DNA of 64,000 nt from Flavobacterium sp. IMCC34852 (GCF_030643905.1 NZ_CP121446.1:2834001-2898000), one strand, 5' to 3'; positions 43,369-52,930 are shown, counted from the stretch's first letter. Translations and numbers: made by a program. Notes: generated by a model from the sequence alone, not told the origin.

Positions 43369-45888
43369 ATGAAACAAATTCAAAAGTTTTATCCCCATTT
43401 ATTAGCCATTCTTGGTTTCATCTTAGTTTCTTTACTCTATTTTTATCCGGTTTTACAAGGCAAAAAAATATACCAACACGACATCGTGCAATACACCGGT
43501 ATGGCCAAAGAACAAAACGATTTCAGAGCCGAATATGACACCGAACCTTATTGGACCAACGCTTCCTTTGGAGGAATGCCAACCTATCAATCGGGAGCCA
43601 AATACCCGCATGATTATATTGGTAAACTTGATGATTTGTTGCGATTTTTACCCAGACCGGCTGATTATTTATTTCTTTATTTCTTAGGATTTTACGGATT
43701 GCTACTCACTTTGAGAATTAATCCGCTGAAAGCATTTTTCGGCGCTTTGGCTTTTGGATTATCGACTTATTTGATTGTAATTATCGGCGTCGGACACAAT
43801 GCTAAAGCGCATGCTATAGCCTATATGCCATTAGTCATCGCCGGATTTATATTGGTTTTTCGAAAGAAATATTTGCATGGCGGAATCTTAACGATGCTCG
43901 CCGTTGCCTTGGAAATTACGGCCAATCACTTCCAGATGACTTATTACTTGTTCTTGCTTTTAATAGTAATGAGCTTTTATTTTTTATACCGATTATACCA
44001 AGAAAAAGACCTCAAGGCCTTGCCTAAAATTATAGCCACTTTTCTAATTGCCGTGACTTTAGCCGTTGGTGCCAATGCAACCAGTTTAATGGCTACCAAA
44101 GAGTACGCCGATTTCAGTATCCGCGGTAAAAGCGAATTGACTACCAATCCTGATGGCTCCAAGAAAGAAGCGAACATCTCAATGGACAGAGAGTACATCA
44201 CAGAGTATAGTTATGGCGTAAGCGAAAGTTTGAATTTAATTGCGCCGAGACTTTTTGGCGGTGGCAACGGGCAGAAACTTTCAGAAGATTCACATGTCTA
44301 TAATTTTATGCTGGAATACGGCGCCCAACCCGAAGAAGCCAAAGAAATTACCGAAAGTTACGGAATAACTTATTGGGGAGATCAACCGCAAGTAGCCGCA
44401 CCGGCTTACATTGGCGCGATTGTTTTCTTCCTTTTTGTGTTGGCCCTATACCACGACAAACGCAAAATAAAATATGCGTTTCTCGCCGGAGCCATTTTTT
44501 CTTTACTGCTTTCTTGGGGTAAAAACTTCTCGCTGTTAACGGATTTCTTCATCGATTATGTGCCTGCTTATGACAAGTTCAGAGCGGTTTCTTCGATTCA
44601 GGTTATATTGGAATTGTGTATTCCGGTACTGGCCATCATGGGATTGCAATCGTTTTTTACCACTGATAAAGAAAAACAATGGCCAAGTTTATGGAAAACC
44701 GCCGCTACCAGTTTAGGATTAATTGTAGTGTTGTTTTTAGCGAAAGGCATGTTCAGTTTTGTTGGTGATATTGACAGCCAATTGGCACAAGCTTTACAAA
44801 GTCATCCCGATAAATCCTTTGGAACCGCCTTTTTAGAAGCGCTGAGAGAAGATCGAAAAGATTTGTATTCGGCCGATTTATTGCGTTCCGGTTTCTTAAT
44901 GTTGGTGACTTTTGGCGCACTTTACCTGTATACCAAAAACAAGTTGGCACAAAACACAGCGGTTATCATCATCGGCGTTTTTATGGTAGGCGATTTGTTT
45001 TTTGTGGATAAAAACTATGTAAGTAATGACGGAAAACAATTCAGAAGTGCCCGTGAAGTAGATGTACCATTCGAACCCACAGCAGCCGATTCACTGATTT
45101 TAGCAGACAAATCTATCTTTAGAGTTTACGAATTGGATGGTGGTTTACACAGTCCGAGATCCTCCTATTTCCACAAATCGGTTGGTGGTTACAGTGCCGT
45201 AAGACCAAGACGCTTCGAAGAAGTGTACACTCATTTGATTGAAAAAAGCATGAACACTTTGGGTGAAAATGTTGACCCAAAAACACTTTCCTTAACCAAA
45301 AGTATTCCGGTTTTGGATGTCTTTAATATCAAATATTTAATCATCGGTACCGAACAAGGCGATATTCCGGTTACGAATCCGTTCCACAATGGCAATGCTT
45401 GGTTTGTGAAGGAATTGAAATACGTTAATTCTGCTGATGAGGAATTAAAAACCTTAGGCAATTTGGACACCAAAAATGTCGCTATAATGAACAAAAAACC
45501 AGATGGTTTAGGAATTTATAAAATTGCCCCTAAGGCTAACAGAACGTTTACAACCGACAGCACAGCTTCCATCAAATTAGACGAATACAAACCCAATTAT
45601 TTGAAATATACTTCAAATAACAACCAAGATGGTTTCGCCGTGTTCTCCGAAATCTATTACAAAGACGGTTGGAAAGCAACTATTGACGGAAAAGAAACTC
45701 GAATTTACAAAGTTGATTATACTTTGAGAGGAATCGAAATCCCGAAAGGCAAACACAACATCGAATTCAAATTTGAACCGCAAGTCGTGAAAACCGGTAG
45801 CACTATCGCCCTATTCAGTTCGATTGGAATGTTGTTGGTGGTAATTGGCGTGGTTTATTTTGAACAAAAAGGCAAGAAAACTGAGTAA
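43369..45888 (+). CDS. YfhO-family multi-pass membrane protein
   Basis: An 839-residue protein with 12-13 predicted transmembrane helices and a C-terminal soluble beta-rich domain of about 230 residues that ends in a last helix. The N-terminal periplasmic loop after helix 1 has a DIVQYTGMAKEQNDF segment like those in GT-C-fold glycosyltransferases. YfhO proteins modify cell-envelope polymers with sugars from lipid carriers. The stop overlaps the start of a glycosyltransferase gene (TAATG), which supports a joint envelope-glycan role. Confidence 0.88.
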   Translation: MKQIQKFYPHLLAILGFILVSLLYFYPVLQGKKIYQHDIVQYTGMAKEQNDFRAEYDTEPYWTNASFGGMPTYQSGAKYPHDYIGKLDDLLRFLPRPADYLFLYFLGFYGLLLTLRINPLKAFFGALAFGLSTYLIVIIGVGHNAKAHAIAYMPLVIAGFILVFRKKYLHGGILTMLAVALEITANHFQMTYYLFLLLIVMSFYFLYRLYQEKDLKALPKIIATFLIAVTLAVGANATSLMATKEYADFSIRGKSELTTNPDGSKKEANISMDREYITEYSYGVSESLNLIAPRLFGGGNGQKLSEDSHVYNFMLEYGAQPEEAKEITESYGITYWGDQPQVAAPAYIGAIVFFLFVLALYHDKRKIKYAFLAGAIFSLLLSWGKNFSLLTDFFIDYVPAYDKFRAVSSIQVILELCIPVLAIMGLQSFFTTDKEKQWPSLWKTAATSLGLIVVLFLAKGMFSFVGDIDSQLAQALQSHPDKSFGTAFLEALREDRKDLYSADLLRSGFLMLVTFGALYLYTKNKLAQNTAVIIIGVFMVGDLFFVDKNYVSNDGKQFRSAREVDVPFEPTAADSLILADKSIFRVYELDGGLHSPRSSYFHKSVGGYSAVRPRRFEEVYTHLIEKSMNTLGENVDPKTLSLTKSIPVLDVFNIKYLIIGTEQGDIPVTNPFHNGNAWFVKELKYVNSADEELKTLGNLDTKNVAIMNKKPDGLGIYKIAPKANRTFTTDSTASIKLDEYKPNYLKYTSNNNQDGFAVFSEIYYKDGWKATIDGKETRIYKVDYTLRGIEIPKGKHNIEFKFEPQVVKTGSTIALFSSIGMLLVVIGVVYFEQKGKKTE

Positions 45889-47174
45889 TGTCTGAACCCA
45901 AAAAACTCCTAATCATCACTTATTATTGGCCACCGGCCGGTGGACCGGGCGTACAGCGTTGGTTAAAGTTTGTCAAGTATTTGCCGGAGTTCAACGTTCA
46001 GCCGATTGTGTATGTTCCTGAAAATCCAACGTATCCTATTATTGATAACGGTTTGCAAAGCGAGGTTTCGGAAAAAGCGATTATCCTGAAAAACAAAATC
46101 TTTGAACCTTACGGTTTGGCTTCGTTTTTTAGCAAAAACAAAACCAAAAAAATCAGTTCAGGCATTATTCCCAATCAAAAAAAACAATCGTTTTTAGAGA
46201 AAACTTTGCTTTGGGTACGCGGCAATATTTTTATCCCTGATGCACGGTTTCTTTGGGTCAAACCTTCGGTGAAATATTTGACTAAATATATTCAGGAAAA
46301 CAATATTGACACGATTGTAACTTCAGGTCCGCCACATAGTTTGCACTTGATTGGTTTGCAATTAAAGAAAGATTTAGGCGTGAAATGGTTTGCCGATTTC
46401 CGCGATCCTTGGACGACTATTGGTTACCACAAAGCGTTGAAATTATCTTCTTCTGCCGAGAAAAAACACAAAGTATTAGAGAAAGAAGTTTTAACCTCAG
46501 CCGATACCATAATCGTAACGAGTAAAACCACCAAAACCGAATTTGAAGCGATTACATCCAAACCAATTGAAGTGATTACGAATGGTTACGATATCGAAAA
46601 AATCTCCAAACAACCTTTGGATGCGAAATTCACGTTGGCCCATATCGGTTCGTTTCTGTCGGAAAGAAATCCGAGAATCCTTTGGAAAGCCTTAAAAGAA
46701 TTGACCAAAGAAAACAAAGACTTTAAAAACGATTTTCAACTCAAGCTAATCGGCGCCGTAAGTCAAGAAGTTTTAGATACGATTTCTGAATTCAAACTCA
46801 ATGATTATGTATTGAATTTAGGTTACGTTTCTCACCAAGAAGCCGTTGAACACCAAAGGAAATCGCAGGTTTTATTGCTCATCGAAATCAATTCCGAAGA
46901 CACCAAAAGCATCATCCCCGGAAAATTATTTGAATACATGGTTTCCGAAAGACCGATTATTGCGATTGGTCCGGAAAGTTCTGATTTTGCCGAAATCATC
47001 ACTTCAACCAACACCGGCGTTTTCTTTACTTATGACGAAAAGGGAAAACTAAAAGCGCTACTTTTGAAATACTATCAGGAATACCAAAAGCAAAATTTAA
47101 AGGTTCACGCCGTTGGTTTGCAACAATATTCCAGAAAAAGTTTAACAGAGCAATTGTCTAAATTAATTTCGTAA
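45888..47174 (+). CDS. Glycosyltransferase family 4-like protein
   Basis: A 428-residue GT-B-type enzyme. The N-terminal domain opens with LLIITYYWPPAGGPGVQRW; the C-terminal nucleotide-sugar part carries HIGSFLSERNP and EYMVSERPIIAIGP, which holds the conserved Glu of GT4-like enzymes. It should transfer a sugar onto a glycan or lipid carrier in the cytoplasm. It overlaps yfhO by one base and precedes the flippase by 30 bases. Confidence 0.88.
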   Translation: MSEPKKLLIITYYWPPAGGPGVQRWLKFVKYLPEFNVQPIVYVPENPTYPIIDNGLQSEVSEKAIILKNKIFEPYGLASFFSKNKTKKISSGIIPNQKKQSFLEKTLLWVRGNIFIPDARFLWVKPSVKYLTKYIQENNIDTIVTSGPPHSLHLIGLQLKKDLGVKWFADFRDPWTTIGYHKALKLSSSAEKKHKVLEKEVLTSADTIIVTSKTTKTEFEAITSKPIEVITNGYDIEKISKQPLDAKFTLAHIGSFLSERNPRILWKALKELTKENKDFKNDFQLKLIGAVSQEVLDTISEFKLNDYVLNLGYVSHQEAVEHQRKSQVLLLIEINSEDTKSIIPGKLFEYMVSERPIIAIGPESSDFAEIITSTNTGVFFTYDEKGKLKALLLKYYQEYQKQNLKVHAVGLQQYSRKSLTEQLSKLIS

Positions 47175-47204
47175 TTCATAATTCCTAATTCGTAATTTCA
47201 AAAA

Positions 47205-48671
47205 ATGGGCATCGTCGTCAACCAATCCATCAAAAACACCATTATAACCTATATCGGGTTTGCGATTGGCGCGGCGAATACTTTGTTTATGTATCCGCAT
47301 TTTTTGGGCGAGAAGTTTTATGGTTTAACCGGTTATATCTTGTCGTCAGCGAATATTATTTTTCCGTTGATGGCTTTTGGTGTTCACAACACCTTGGTCA
47401 AATTCTTCACCCAATACAAAACCGAAAAAGAAAAAAGCGAGTTCCTAACCTTTGTAATGATTCTACCGTTATTGGTACTCATTCCGTTAGGGCTTATCGG
47501 AACAATTTTCTACACCGATATCGCTTCATTTTTATCCCGAGAAAATCCTATCATCTCCGACTTCACTTGGCAAATTCCGGTGATTGGTTTGTGCATGGGG
47601 TATTTTGAAATTTTTTATGCTTGGGTAAAAGTCCATATGCAATCGGTGTTCGGGAGTTTTGTGAAAGAGGTTTTACTTCGGGTTTTTATTAGCATTTTTC
47701 TTTTCGCCGTTTATTTCGGTACCATTTCGGCCGAGACTTTTGTCGATATTTTGATGGGCATTTATTTGCTGACTACTTTAGTGATGTTGTTTTATGCCAA
47801 TAAAGTACAGTCGATTCAATTCTCGTTTAAAATACCACACAATGTCAAAGCGGTGCTAACTTATTCGTTGTTCATCATTCTATCGGGAAGTATCGCTAAT
47901 ATGTTGCTCGACATCGACAAAACCATGATTGCACAATACATCAAGATTGAAAACATTGCCTACTATTCGGTGGCGATTTTTATTGCAACAGTGATTTCGG
48001 TTCCCAGTCGAGCCATGCACCAAATCACCTATCCGATTACGGCCAAATTAATGACCGAAGGCAAACACGACGAACTGAACGACTTGTATAAAAAGACTTC
48101 CATTTCGCTGCAAATCGTCGGCGGATTGGTTTTGGTTGGCATTCTGGTCAATATTAACCAGCTGTATTTACTTTTACCCGAAAACTACCGCGGCGGTGTT
48201 TTTGTGGTTTTTGTCATTGGTATTTCTAAATACTTCGATTTGATTTTGGGCAACAACAATGCGATTATTTTCAACTCCAAATATTATAAAGCGGTTTTAT
48301 TTTTAGGATTGTTTTTAGCGGTTTTAGCCATTTCTTTAAACGATTATTTCATTCCGATTTATGGCATCAACGGTGCGGCGATTGCGACACTCATTTCGAT
48401 TACGTTGTATAGTTTGGCCAAATTGCTTTTTGTGGTTTTAAAAATGAATCTTTATCCGTTTACATTAAAAAATATTTACGCTTTAATGATTGGATTGATT
48501 TGCTTCTTCGCCTTTTACTACTGGGATTTTCCTTTTCATCCGATAGTGAATATTGGTTTCAAATCGGTTTTGGTTTCTTTGGTTTATGTTGGGCTGACCT
48601 ACAAAGCCAATCTTTCGGAAGAAATAAATAATGTAATTCTGAATGTGCTCAAAAAAATAAAAATCCAATAA
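47205..48671 (+). CDS. Polysaccharide flippase (MOP/Wzx-like)
   Basis: A 488-residue inner-membrane protein with about 14 helices, fitting the oligosaccharide flippase branch of the MOP superfamily. It opens with SIKNTIITYIGFAIGAANTL, and the centre holds a characteristic MLLDIDKTMIAQY. It likely flips lipid-linked sugars made with the preceding glycosyltransferase to the periplasm. It ends the DUF4834-YfhO-GT-flippase run. Confidence 0.88.
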   Translation: MGIVVNQSIKNTIITYIGFAIGAANTLFMYPHFLGEKFYGLTGYILSSANIIFPLMAFGVHNTLVKFFTQYKTEKEKSEFLTFVMILPLLVLIPLGLIGTIFYTDIASFLSRENPIISDFTWQIPVIGLCMGYFEIFYAWVKVHMQSVFGSFVKEVLLRVFISIFLFAVYFGTISAETFVDILMGIYLLTTLVMLFYANKVQSIQFSFKIPHNVKAVLTYSLFIILSGSIANMLLDIDKTMIAQYIKIENIAYYSVAIFIATVISVPSRAMHQITYPITAKLMTEGKHDELNDLYKKTSISLQIVGGLVLVGILVNINQLYLLLPENYRGGVFVVFVIGISKYFDLILGNNNAIIFNSKYYKAVLFLGLFLAVLAISLNDYFIPIYGINGAAIATLISITLYSLAKLLFVVLKMNLYPFTLKNIYALMIGLICFFAFYYWDFPFHPIVNIGFKSVLVSLVYVGLTYKANLSEEINNVILNVLKKIKIQ

Positions 48672-48745
48672 TCTTCCTCTAAATGTAAACTAGCCGACAA
48701 TTGGTATCATCAGTTATTTTGAACTTTGATTAAAATTGAAACGCT

Positions 48746-49162
48746 ATGAAAACAATTCTTTCCCTTTTTACCCTATTATTACTTTTTACTTCGTGTGAAG
48801 TCGAAGGCGAACTAACCCGCGATATAGTTGAAGAAGAAGTCAGCAATGAGGCAGTTTTGCGCTCTACCGGAACTTTCAATCCAACCGGTGGAATATCAGG
48901 CAGCGGAACGGTAAAAATTTACCAATTGGGCAACGCTTACACTTTAAAATTAGAAAACTATTCCATTTCAGCCGGGCCGGATTTAAAAGTCTATTTATCC
49001 AAAGCAGATTCGCCGTCTGACTTTGTCAACTTAGGCAATGTCAATCCGGATGTGACTTATTCAATACCACAGCAGGTAAACCTTGCCGATTATCCTTATG
49101 TTTTAATTCATTGCCAGCAATACAACCATTTGTTTGCAATTGCGGCTTTACAATCTAATTAA
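48746..49162 (+). CDS. DM13-domain lipoprotein
   Basis: A 138-residue protein with a lipoprotein signal (LLLLFTSCE, Cys at 17). The rest is a DM13 domain: GTFNPTGGISGSGTVKIYQL, LKLENYSISAGPDLKVYLS and VLIHCQQYNHLFAIA. In eukaryotes DM13 is linked to redox or electron-transfer roles; the bacterial role is unknown. It abuts the next gene with no gap. Confidence 0.88.
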   Translation: MKTILSLFTLLLLFTSCEVEGELTRDIVEEEVSNEAVLRSTGTFNPTGGISGSGTVKIYQLGNAYTLKLENYSISAGPDLKVYLSKADSPSDFVNLGNVNPDVTYSIPQQVNLADYPYVLIHCQQYNHLFAIAALQSN

Positions 49163-50068
49163 ATGACTATGAAAAAGATTGTTTTTATTAGTTGGATATC
49201 GATAATCGGGTGTTCAACTGTTTACGCTCAAGGTTGTAGTGATGCCGGGGTTTGTTCTATTGGCAATAGTTTTGACAAAGAAAACTCAAACAAAAATCTA
49301 ATCGAAACCGGAAGCATTTACGGCGTTGGCGAAGCTGATGTAACTTACATTTCATCCTATGTAACTTATTCGAGAGCATTTGGTGAAAAATGGGCGTTGA
49401 GTGCTAAGTTTACTTATTCTGTAGCCGATGGCAGTTTTGGTCAACGCGGACAATTTGGCGATGCTTATTTAATCAGCAATTACAAATTCGCCGAAAAAGA
49501 CCAAAAGCAATGGAGCATTTTATCCGGATTCAAGTTTCCGTTTACGACTGCTAATGCTAAAATCAACGGCTATTCTTTGCCTTTAGATTATCAGGCGAGC
49601 TTGGGTACATTCGATTTGATTTTGGCCGCCAATTATAAATATTCGCAATGGGATTTTAATTTTGGTTTTCAAATTCCGGTTTTCAATAATAACAAAAACT
49701 CTTATTTCGCCGAATACAGTGGTACCGATGATTTCCCGTCAACCAATTTATTCGAGAGAAAATCAGACGCTTTGTTCCGCACGACTTATACTTATCAAAC
49801 GCCAAATAAAAAATTTACTTTCAAACCGAATATGTTGTTCTTATACCATTTGGGTGAAGACAGTTATGAAAATATTTTCAGCCAACGCGAAACCATCAAA
49901 GGTTCGGATGGTTTGACTATTAACGGCAATTTGATAACCAGTTACACGCTCAATTCAAAAAGCAGTTTAGAACTTTCTTTGGCAACGCCTTTTGTAGTGC
50001 GCGATATTCGTCCCGATGGATTGACAAGAGCTTTTACGGCGGGATTAATTTATAAAGTATCTTTTTAA
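49163..50068 (+). CDS. Outer-membrane barrel-like secreted protein
   Basis: A 301-residue protein with signal peptide ending VYAQ. The mature N-terminus has GCSDAGVCSIGNSF with two Cys six residues apart. The body is a series of amphipathic strands (VTYISSYVTYSRAFGEKWAL, WDFNFGFQIPVFNN, LSLATPFVVRDIRPDG) and ends in a Phe (YKVSF), as outer-membrane barrels do. It starts directly after the DM13 lipoprotein stop, so the two are probably cotranscribed and may act together. Confidence 0.75.
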   Translation: MTMKKIVFISWISIIGCSTVYAQGCSDAGVCSIGNSFDKENSNKNLIETGSIYGVGEADVTYISSYVTYSRAFGEKWALSAKFTYSVADGSFGQRGQFGDAYLISNYKFAEKDQKQWSILSGFKFPFTTANAKINGYSLPLDYQASLGTFDLILAANYKYSQWDFNFGFQIPVFNNNKNSYFAEYSGTDDFPSTNLFERKSDALFRTTYTYQTPNKKFTFKPNMLFLYHLGEDSYENIFSQRETIKGSDGLTINGNLITSYTLNSKSSLELSLATPFVVRDIRPDGLTRAFTAGLIYKVSF

Positions 50069-50101
50069 GATGATAAGTTACCGAGATTTTTAGGTTTCCT
50101 A

Positions 50102-50132
50102 TTTGATGCTTTCGACAAAATGATTACTTTTA
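50102..50132 (+). promoter_or_regulatory. Promoter of the gene at 50148
   Basis: TTTG at 50102-50105 and TACTTTTA at 50125-50132, 19 bases apart, resemble the -33/-7 pattern with one mismatch. Confidence 0.35.
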
Positions 50133-50147
50133 GTATCATTTTTGTTT

Positions 50148-50534
50148 ATGTCTCTGCTTAAAAAAATCATCTTGGGTTTGTTCCTTTCGTCATTCATAGG
50201 TTATTTGGAATGGGGAAAAGAAAGCGAATTCATCGCCGAAATCGAATACGATTTGTTGCTCAAAATGGGTGATACACCCGAAGCCTTTTTACATCCGTTC
50301 ATCCTTTTGCCATTATTGGGACAAATTGTTTTACTGCTTTCATTTTTGGTACCTAAGCCAAAATTTTGGGTGGTACTCTTGGCTTCAACCGGAATCGCTT
50401 TGCTATTTCTGATGCTGCTCTTTATAGGGTTGCTCGATTGGAATCCGAAAATAACCTTGTTCACCTTGCCCTTTTTAGTGTTTTACAGCTTTCTCATTAC
50501 CCGAAGAAAAAGCTTAACTTTGGTTAAATCCTAA
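50148..50534 (+). CDS. Hypothetical membrane protein
   Basis: A 128-residue protein with about four hydrophobic helices (roughly 4-20, 49-66, 72-95, 101-118) and a short basic end. I recognise no family. An in-frame TTG two codons upstream is possible, but ATG 50148 fits the predicted promoter better. A 46-residue ORF follows five bases after its stop, then YciI. Confidence 0.65.
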   Translation: MSLLKKIILGLFLSSFIGYLEWGKESEFIAEIEYDLLLKMGDTPEAFLHPFILLPLLGQIVLLLSFLVPKPKFWVVLLASTGIALLFLMLLFIGLLDWNPKITLFTLPFLVFYSFLITRRKSLTLVKS

Positions 50535-50539
50535 AACAA

Positions 50540-50680
50540 ATGAACTACTATTGGTATAGTATAGGCTTGACAATTGGCTATTATTACGCCCAAAAAATCG
50601 GTCGTGAAGCTGTGGTTAAAATCAATAAATACCAAACCGAAAAAGAAAAAGAAAAAGAAAATCAAAACCAATACCCATGA
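50540..50680 (+). CDS. 46-residue microprotein upstream of YciI
   Basis: An ATG at 50540 opens 46 codons: MNYYWYSIGLTIGYYYAQKI, then GREAVVKINKYQ, and a tail alternating Lys and Glu before NQNQYP. It starts five bases after the membrane-protein stop. Its stop overlaps the YciI start as ATGA, a typical coupling arrangement. The aromatic first half could be a short membrane helix and the second half a charged helix. I recognise no family, and expression is unproven. Confidence 0.55.
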   Translation: MNYYWYSIGLTIGYYYAQKIGREAVVKINKYQTEKEKEKENQNQYP

Positions 50681-51129
50681 AAAATATCACCTTTATCCTT
50701 TTATTGTTGTCCGCCTTAGGCTTTGCCCAAGAAAGCAATCCGGACTATGATGAGCAACTAGCCAAATCACTCAATGCCGATGAGTATGGCATGAAAACCT
50801 ATGTGTTTTGCATTTTGAAAACCGGGAGCAATACAACCGCAACCAAAGAAGAGCGGGCCCAACTTTTCGAAGGTCACATGGCCAACATCAACAAACTGGC
50901 CGACGAAGGCAAACTGGTCGTGGCCGGACCATTCATGAAAAACGACAAAAATTACCGTGGCATTTTTATATTCAACGTCAGTACACTAGAAGCTGCCAAC
51001 GCTTTGGTCGAATCTGATCCGGCGGTAAAAGCCAAAATTTTTGAAGCTGAAATGACGGTTTGGTATTGCAGTGCTGCTTTACAACAAGTCAATGAACTGC
51101 ACAACAAAGTCGCTAAGAAAAAAATGTAG
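50677..51129 (+). CDS. Exported YciI-like protein
   Basis: A 150-residue protein with signal peptide ending GFAQ. Its domain is YciI-like: FEGHMANINKLADEGKLVV followed by AGPF, with the conserved His near residue 68, and SDPAVKAKIFEAEM. Most YciI proteins are cytoplasmic, so the export signal is less usual. The function of the family is unclear; a ferredoxin-like fold is expected. It overlaps the preceding microprotein by four bases. Confidence 0.82.
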   Translation: MKNITFILLLLSALGFAQESNPDYDEQLAKSLNADEYGMKTYVFCILKTGSNTTATKEERAQLFEGHMANINKLADEGKLVVAGPFMKNDKNYRGIFIFNVSTLEAANALVESDPAVKAKIFEAEMTVWYCSAALQQVNELHNKVAKKKM

Positions 51130-51132
51130 TTC

Positions 51133-51516
51133 ATGCTCAACAAAGTCCACCACATTGCCATCATCTGTTCGAATTATGAGCTTTCTAAAAAATTTTATAC
51201 CGAAATTCTGGGCTTGCAAATCATTCAGGAAGTGTATCGCGAAGAACGACAATCCTTCAAATTAGACCTTTCGCTTAACGGTAATTATATAATCGAATTG
51301 TTTTCGTTTCCCAATCCGCCCAAAAGGATTTCAAGACCGGAAGCTACAGGTTTGCGCCATTTGGCTTTTGAAGTAGATAATATTGAAACCGTCGTAGATC
51401 ATTTGGCACAATACAACATCATCGCCGAGACTATTCGAATAGATGAATACACTGGAAAAAGATTCACTTTCATTAGCGATCCCGATGGCTTACCGATAGA
51501 ATTTTATGAGCGATAA
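51133..51516 (+). CDS. Glyoxalase I-like VOC metalloprotein (SMU1112c/YaeR type)
   Basis: A 127-residue protein with the paired beta-alpha-beta-beta-beta units of the VOC superfamily. Candidate metal ligands are H7 in VHHIAI, E56 in YIIELFSFPNP, H76 in GLRHLAFEVDN and the Glu in LPIEFYE. It may be a glyoxalase or a related lyase; the substrate is not evident. It starts only three bases after the YciI stop. Confidence 0.85.
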   Translation: MLNKVHHIAIICSNYELSKKFYTEILGLQIIQEVYREERQSFKLDLSLNGNYIIELFSFPNPPKRISRPEATGLRHLAFEVDNIETVVDHLAQYNIIAETIRIDEYTGKRFTFISDPDGLPIEFYER

Positions 51517-51572
51517 GTTTTTCAAAAGAGACTTTCCTTAACTTTACTATCCTCAAAAAAACTCATTAAACT

Positions 51573-52418
51573 ATGATAAGACTAACATTCAGCATTGATA
51601 TCAATGCTTCTAAAGAGAAAGTTTGGTATTCACTTTGGGATGAAGAAAACTACGAAGCCTGGGTCAGCGCATTCTGCGAAGGTTCTTATGCGATTTCGGA
51701 TTGGAACCAAGGCAGTAAAATTTATTTTTTAGACCAAAATGGCAGCGGAATGAATTCGGAGATTGCCCTCAACAAACCTTTTGAAACCATGCTATTCCGT
51801 CATTTAGGCGAATTAAAAGAATATGTCGAACAACCCGCAACGGAGACAACCAAAGCTTGGTCAGGCGCCGAAGAGCGGTATGATTTAAATGAAAGCAATG
51901 GCATAACAACTGTCACTGTAACCATAGATTTGGTCGAAAAATATTTAGATTACTTTAAGGAGACTTTCCCGATAGCTCTAGAAAAACTAAAAGCCATAGC
52001 CGAAAGTGATACCAAAACCATCACAGTAAAAACAACCCTTGACGTTTCATTAGAAGAAGTTTGGAACAAATTCACCCAACCGGAACATATAGTAAACTGG
52101 AATTTCGCTTCTGAAGATTGGCATTGTCCCAAAGCAGAAAATCATTTGGATGTCGGGAAAAATTTCACTTTTACCATGGCTTCCAAAGACGGCGAAATGA
52201 GTTTTGATTTTGTCGGAACTTACCAAGAAGTAATTCCGAGGAAAAAATTGGTTTACCAAATTGCTGACGGGAGAAAAGTAACGGTACAATTCGATATTAT
52301 GGATGAACAAGTTATCCTAACAGAAAATTTCGAACCGGAAAATATTCATTCGGTAGCACTCCAACGCGAAGGTTGGCAATCGATTTTAAACAATTTTAAA
52401 AAATATACAAATCAATAA
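51573..52418 (+). CDS. Tandem SRPBCC/AHSA1-like protein
   Basis: A 281-residue soluble protein of two START-like (SRPBCC) domains. The first (1-145) has KEKVWYSLWDEENYEAW and VTIDLVEKYLDYF. The second (148-281) has SLEEVWNKFTQPEHIVNWN and VQFDIMDEQVILTE, both standard for AHSA1/YgfB-type proteins. Such folds bind hydrophobic ligands or act as Hsp90 co-factors; which applies here is not known. A VOC gene follows after 15 bases. Confidence 0.85.
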   Translation: MIRLTFSIDINASKEKVWYSLWDEENYEAWVSAFCEGSYAISDWNQGSKIYFLDQNGSGMNSEIALNKPFETMLFRHLGELKEYVEQPATETTKAWSGAEERYDLNESNGITTVTVTIDLVEKYLDYFKETFPIALEKLKAIAESDTKTITVKTTLDVSLEEVWNKFTQPEHIVNWNFASEDWHCPKAENHLDVGKNFTFTMASKDGEMSFDFVGTYQEVIPRKKLVYQIADGRKVTVQFDIMDEQVILTENFEPENIHSVALQREGWQSILNNFKKYTNQ

Positions 52419-52433
52419 AAACAAGCATCAATC

Positions 52434-52868
52434 ATGACACAAGTAAATCCTTATTTAATTTTTAACGGAAACTGTGAAGCTGCGTTTCTTTTTTATCAAT
52501 CCGTTTTCGGAGGCGAATTTCCTTATATGGGTAGATTTAAAGACATGCCGGCCGATGACAATTGTCCACCGGTATCTGAAGATGAAGCTAACAGAATTAT
52601 GCACGTTAGTTTGCCTATCGGAAATACCGTTTTAATGGGAAGTGACAGTACTTCACAAAGTGGCGATGCCATTATCGGAACCAATATTTCGGTTTCCATC
52701 AATACCGATAGCCGAGCGGAAGCAGACAGAATCTTCAACGGTTTATCTGCAGGCGGCAATGCTTTTATGCCGATGACCTCAACCTTTTGGGGCGCTTATT
52801 TTGGGATGTTTACCGATAAATTCGGCATCAATTGGATGGTGAATTTTGATGAAAATCCGCAACCTTAA
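52434..52868 (+). CDS. PhnB-like VOC family protein
   Basis: A 144-residue protein with VOC architecture: NPYLIFNGNCEAAFLFYQSV, a middle MHVSLPIGNTVLMGSDS, and WGAYFGMFTDKFGINWMVN near the end. This is the PhnB/3-dmu-9_3-mt subgroup of the superfamily. The function is unknown. It sits directly after the SRPBCC gene, a pairing often seen in Bacteroidota. Confidence 0.88.
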   Translation: MTQVNPYLIFNGNCEAAFLFYQSVFGGEFPYMGRFKDMPADDNCPPVSEDEANRIMHVSLPIGNTVLMGSDSTSQSGDAIIGTNISVSINTDSRAEADRIFNGLSAGGNAFMPMTSTFWGAYFGMFTDKFGINWMVNFDENPQP

Positions 52869-52930
52869 ATTATTTTTCAGCTTACATACTATAAATCATT
52901 CTCTTGCGTTATCAATAGAAACACAAAACA

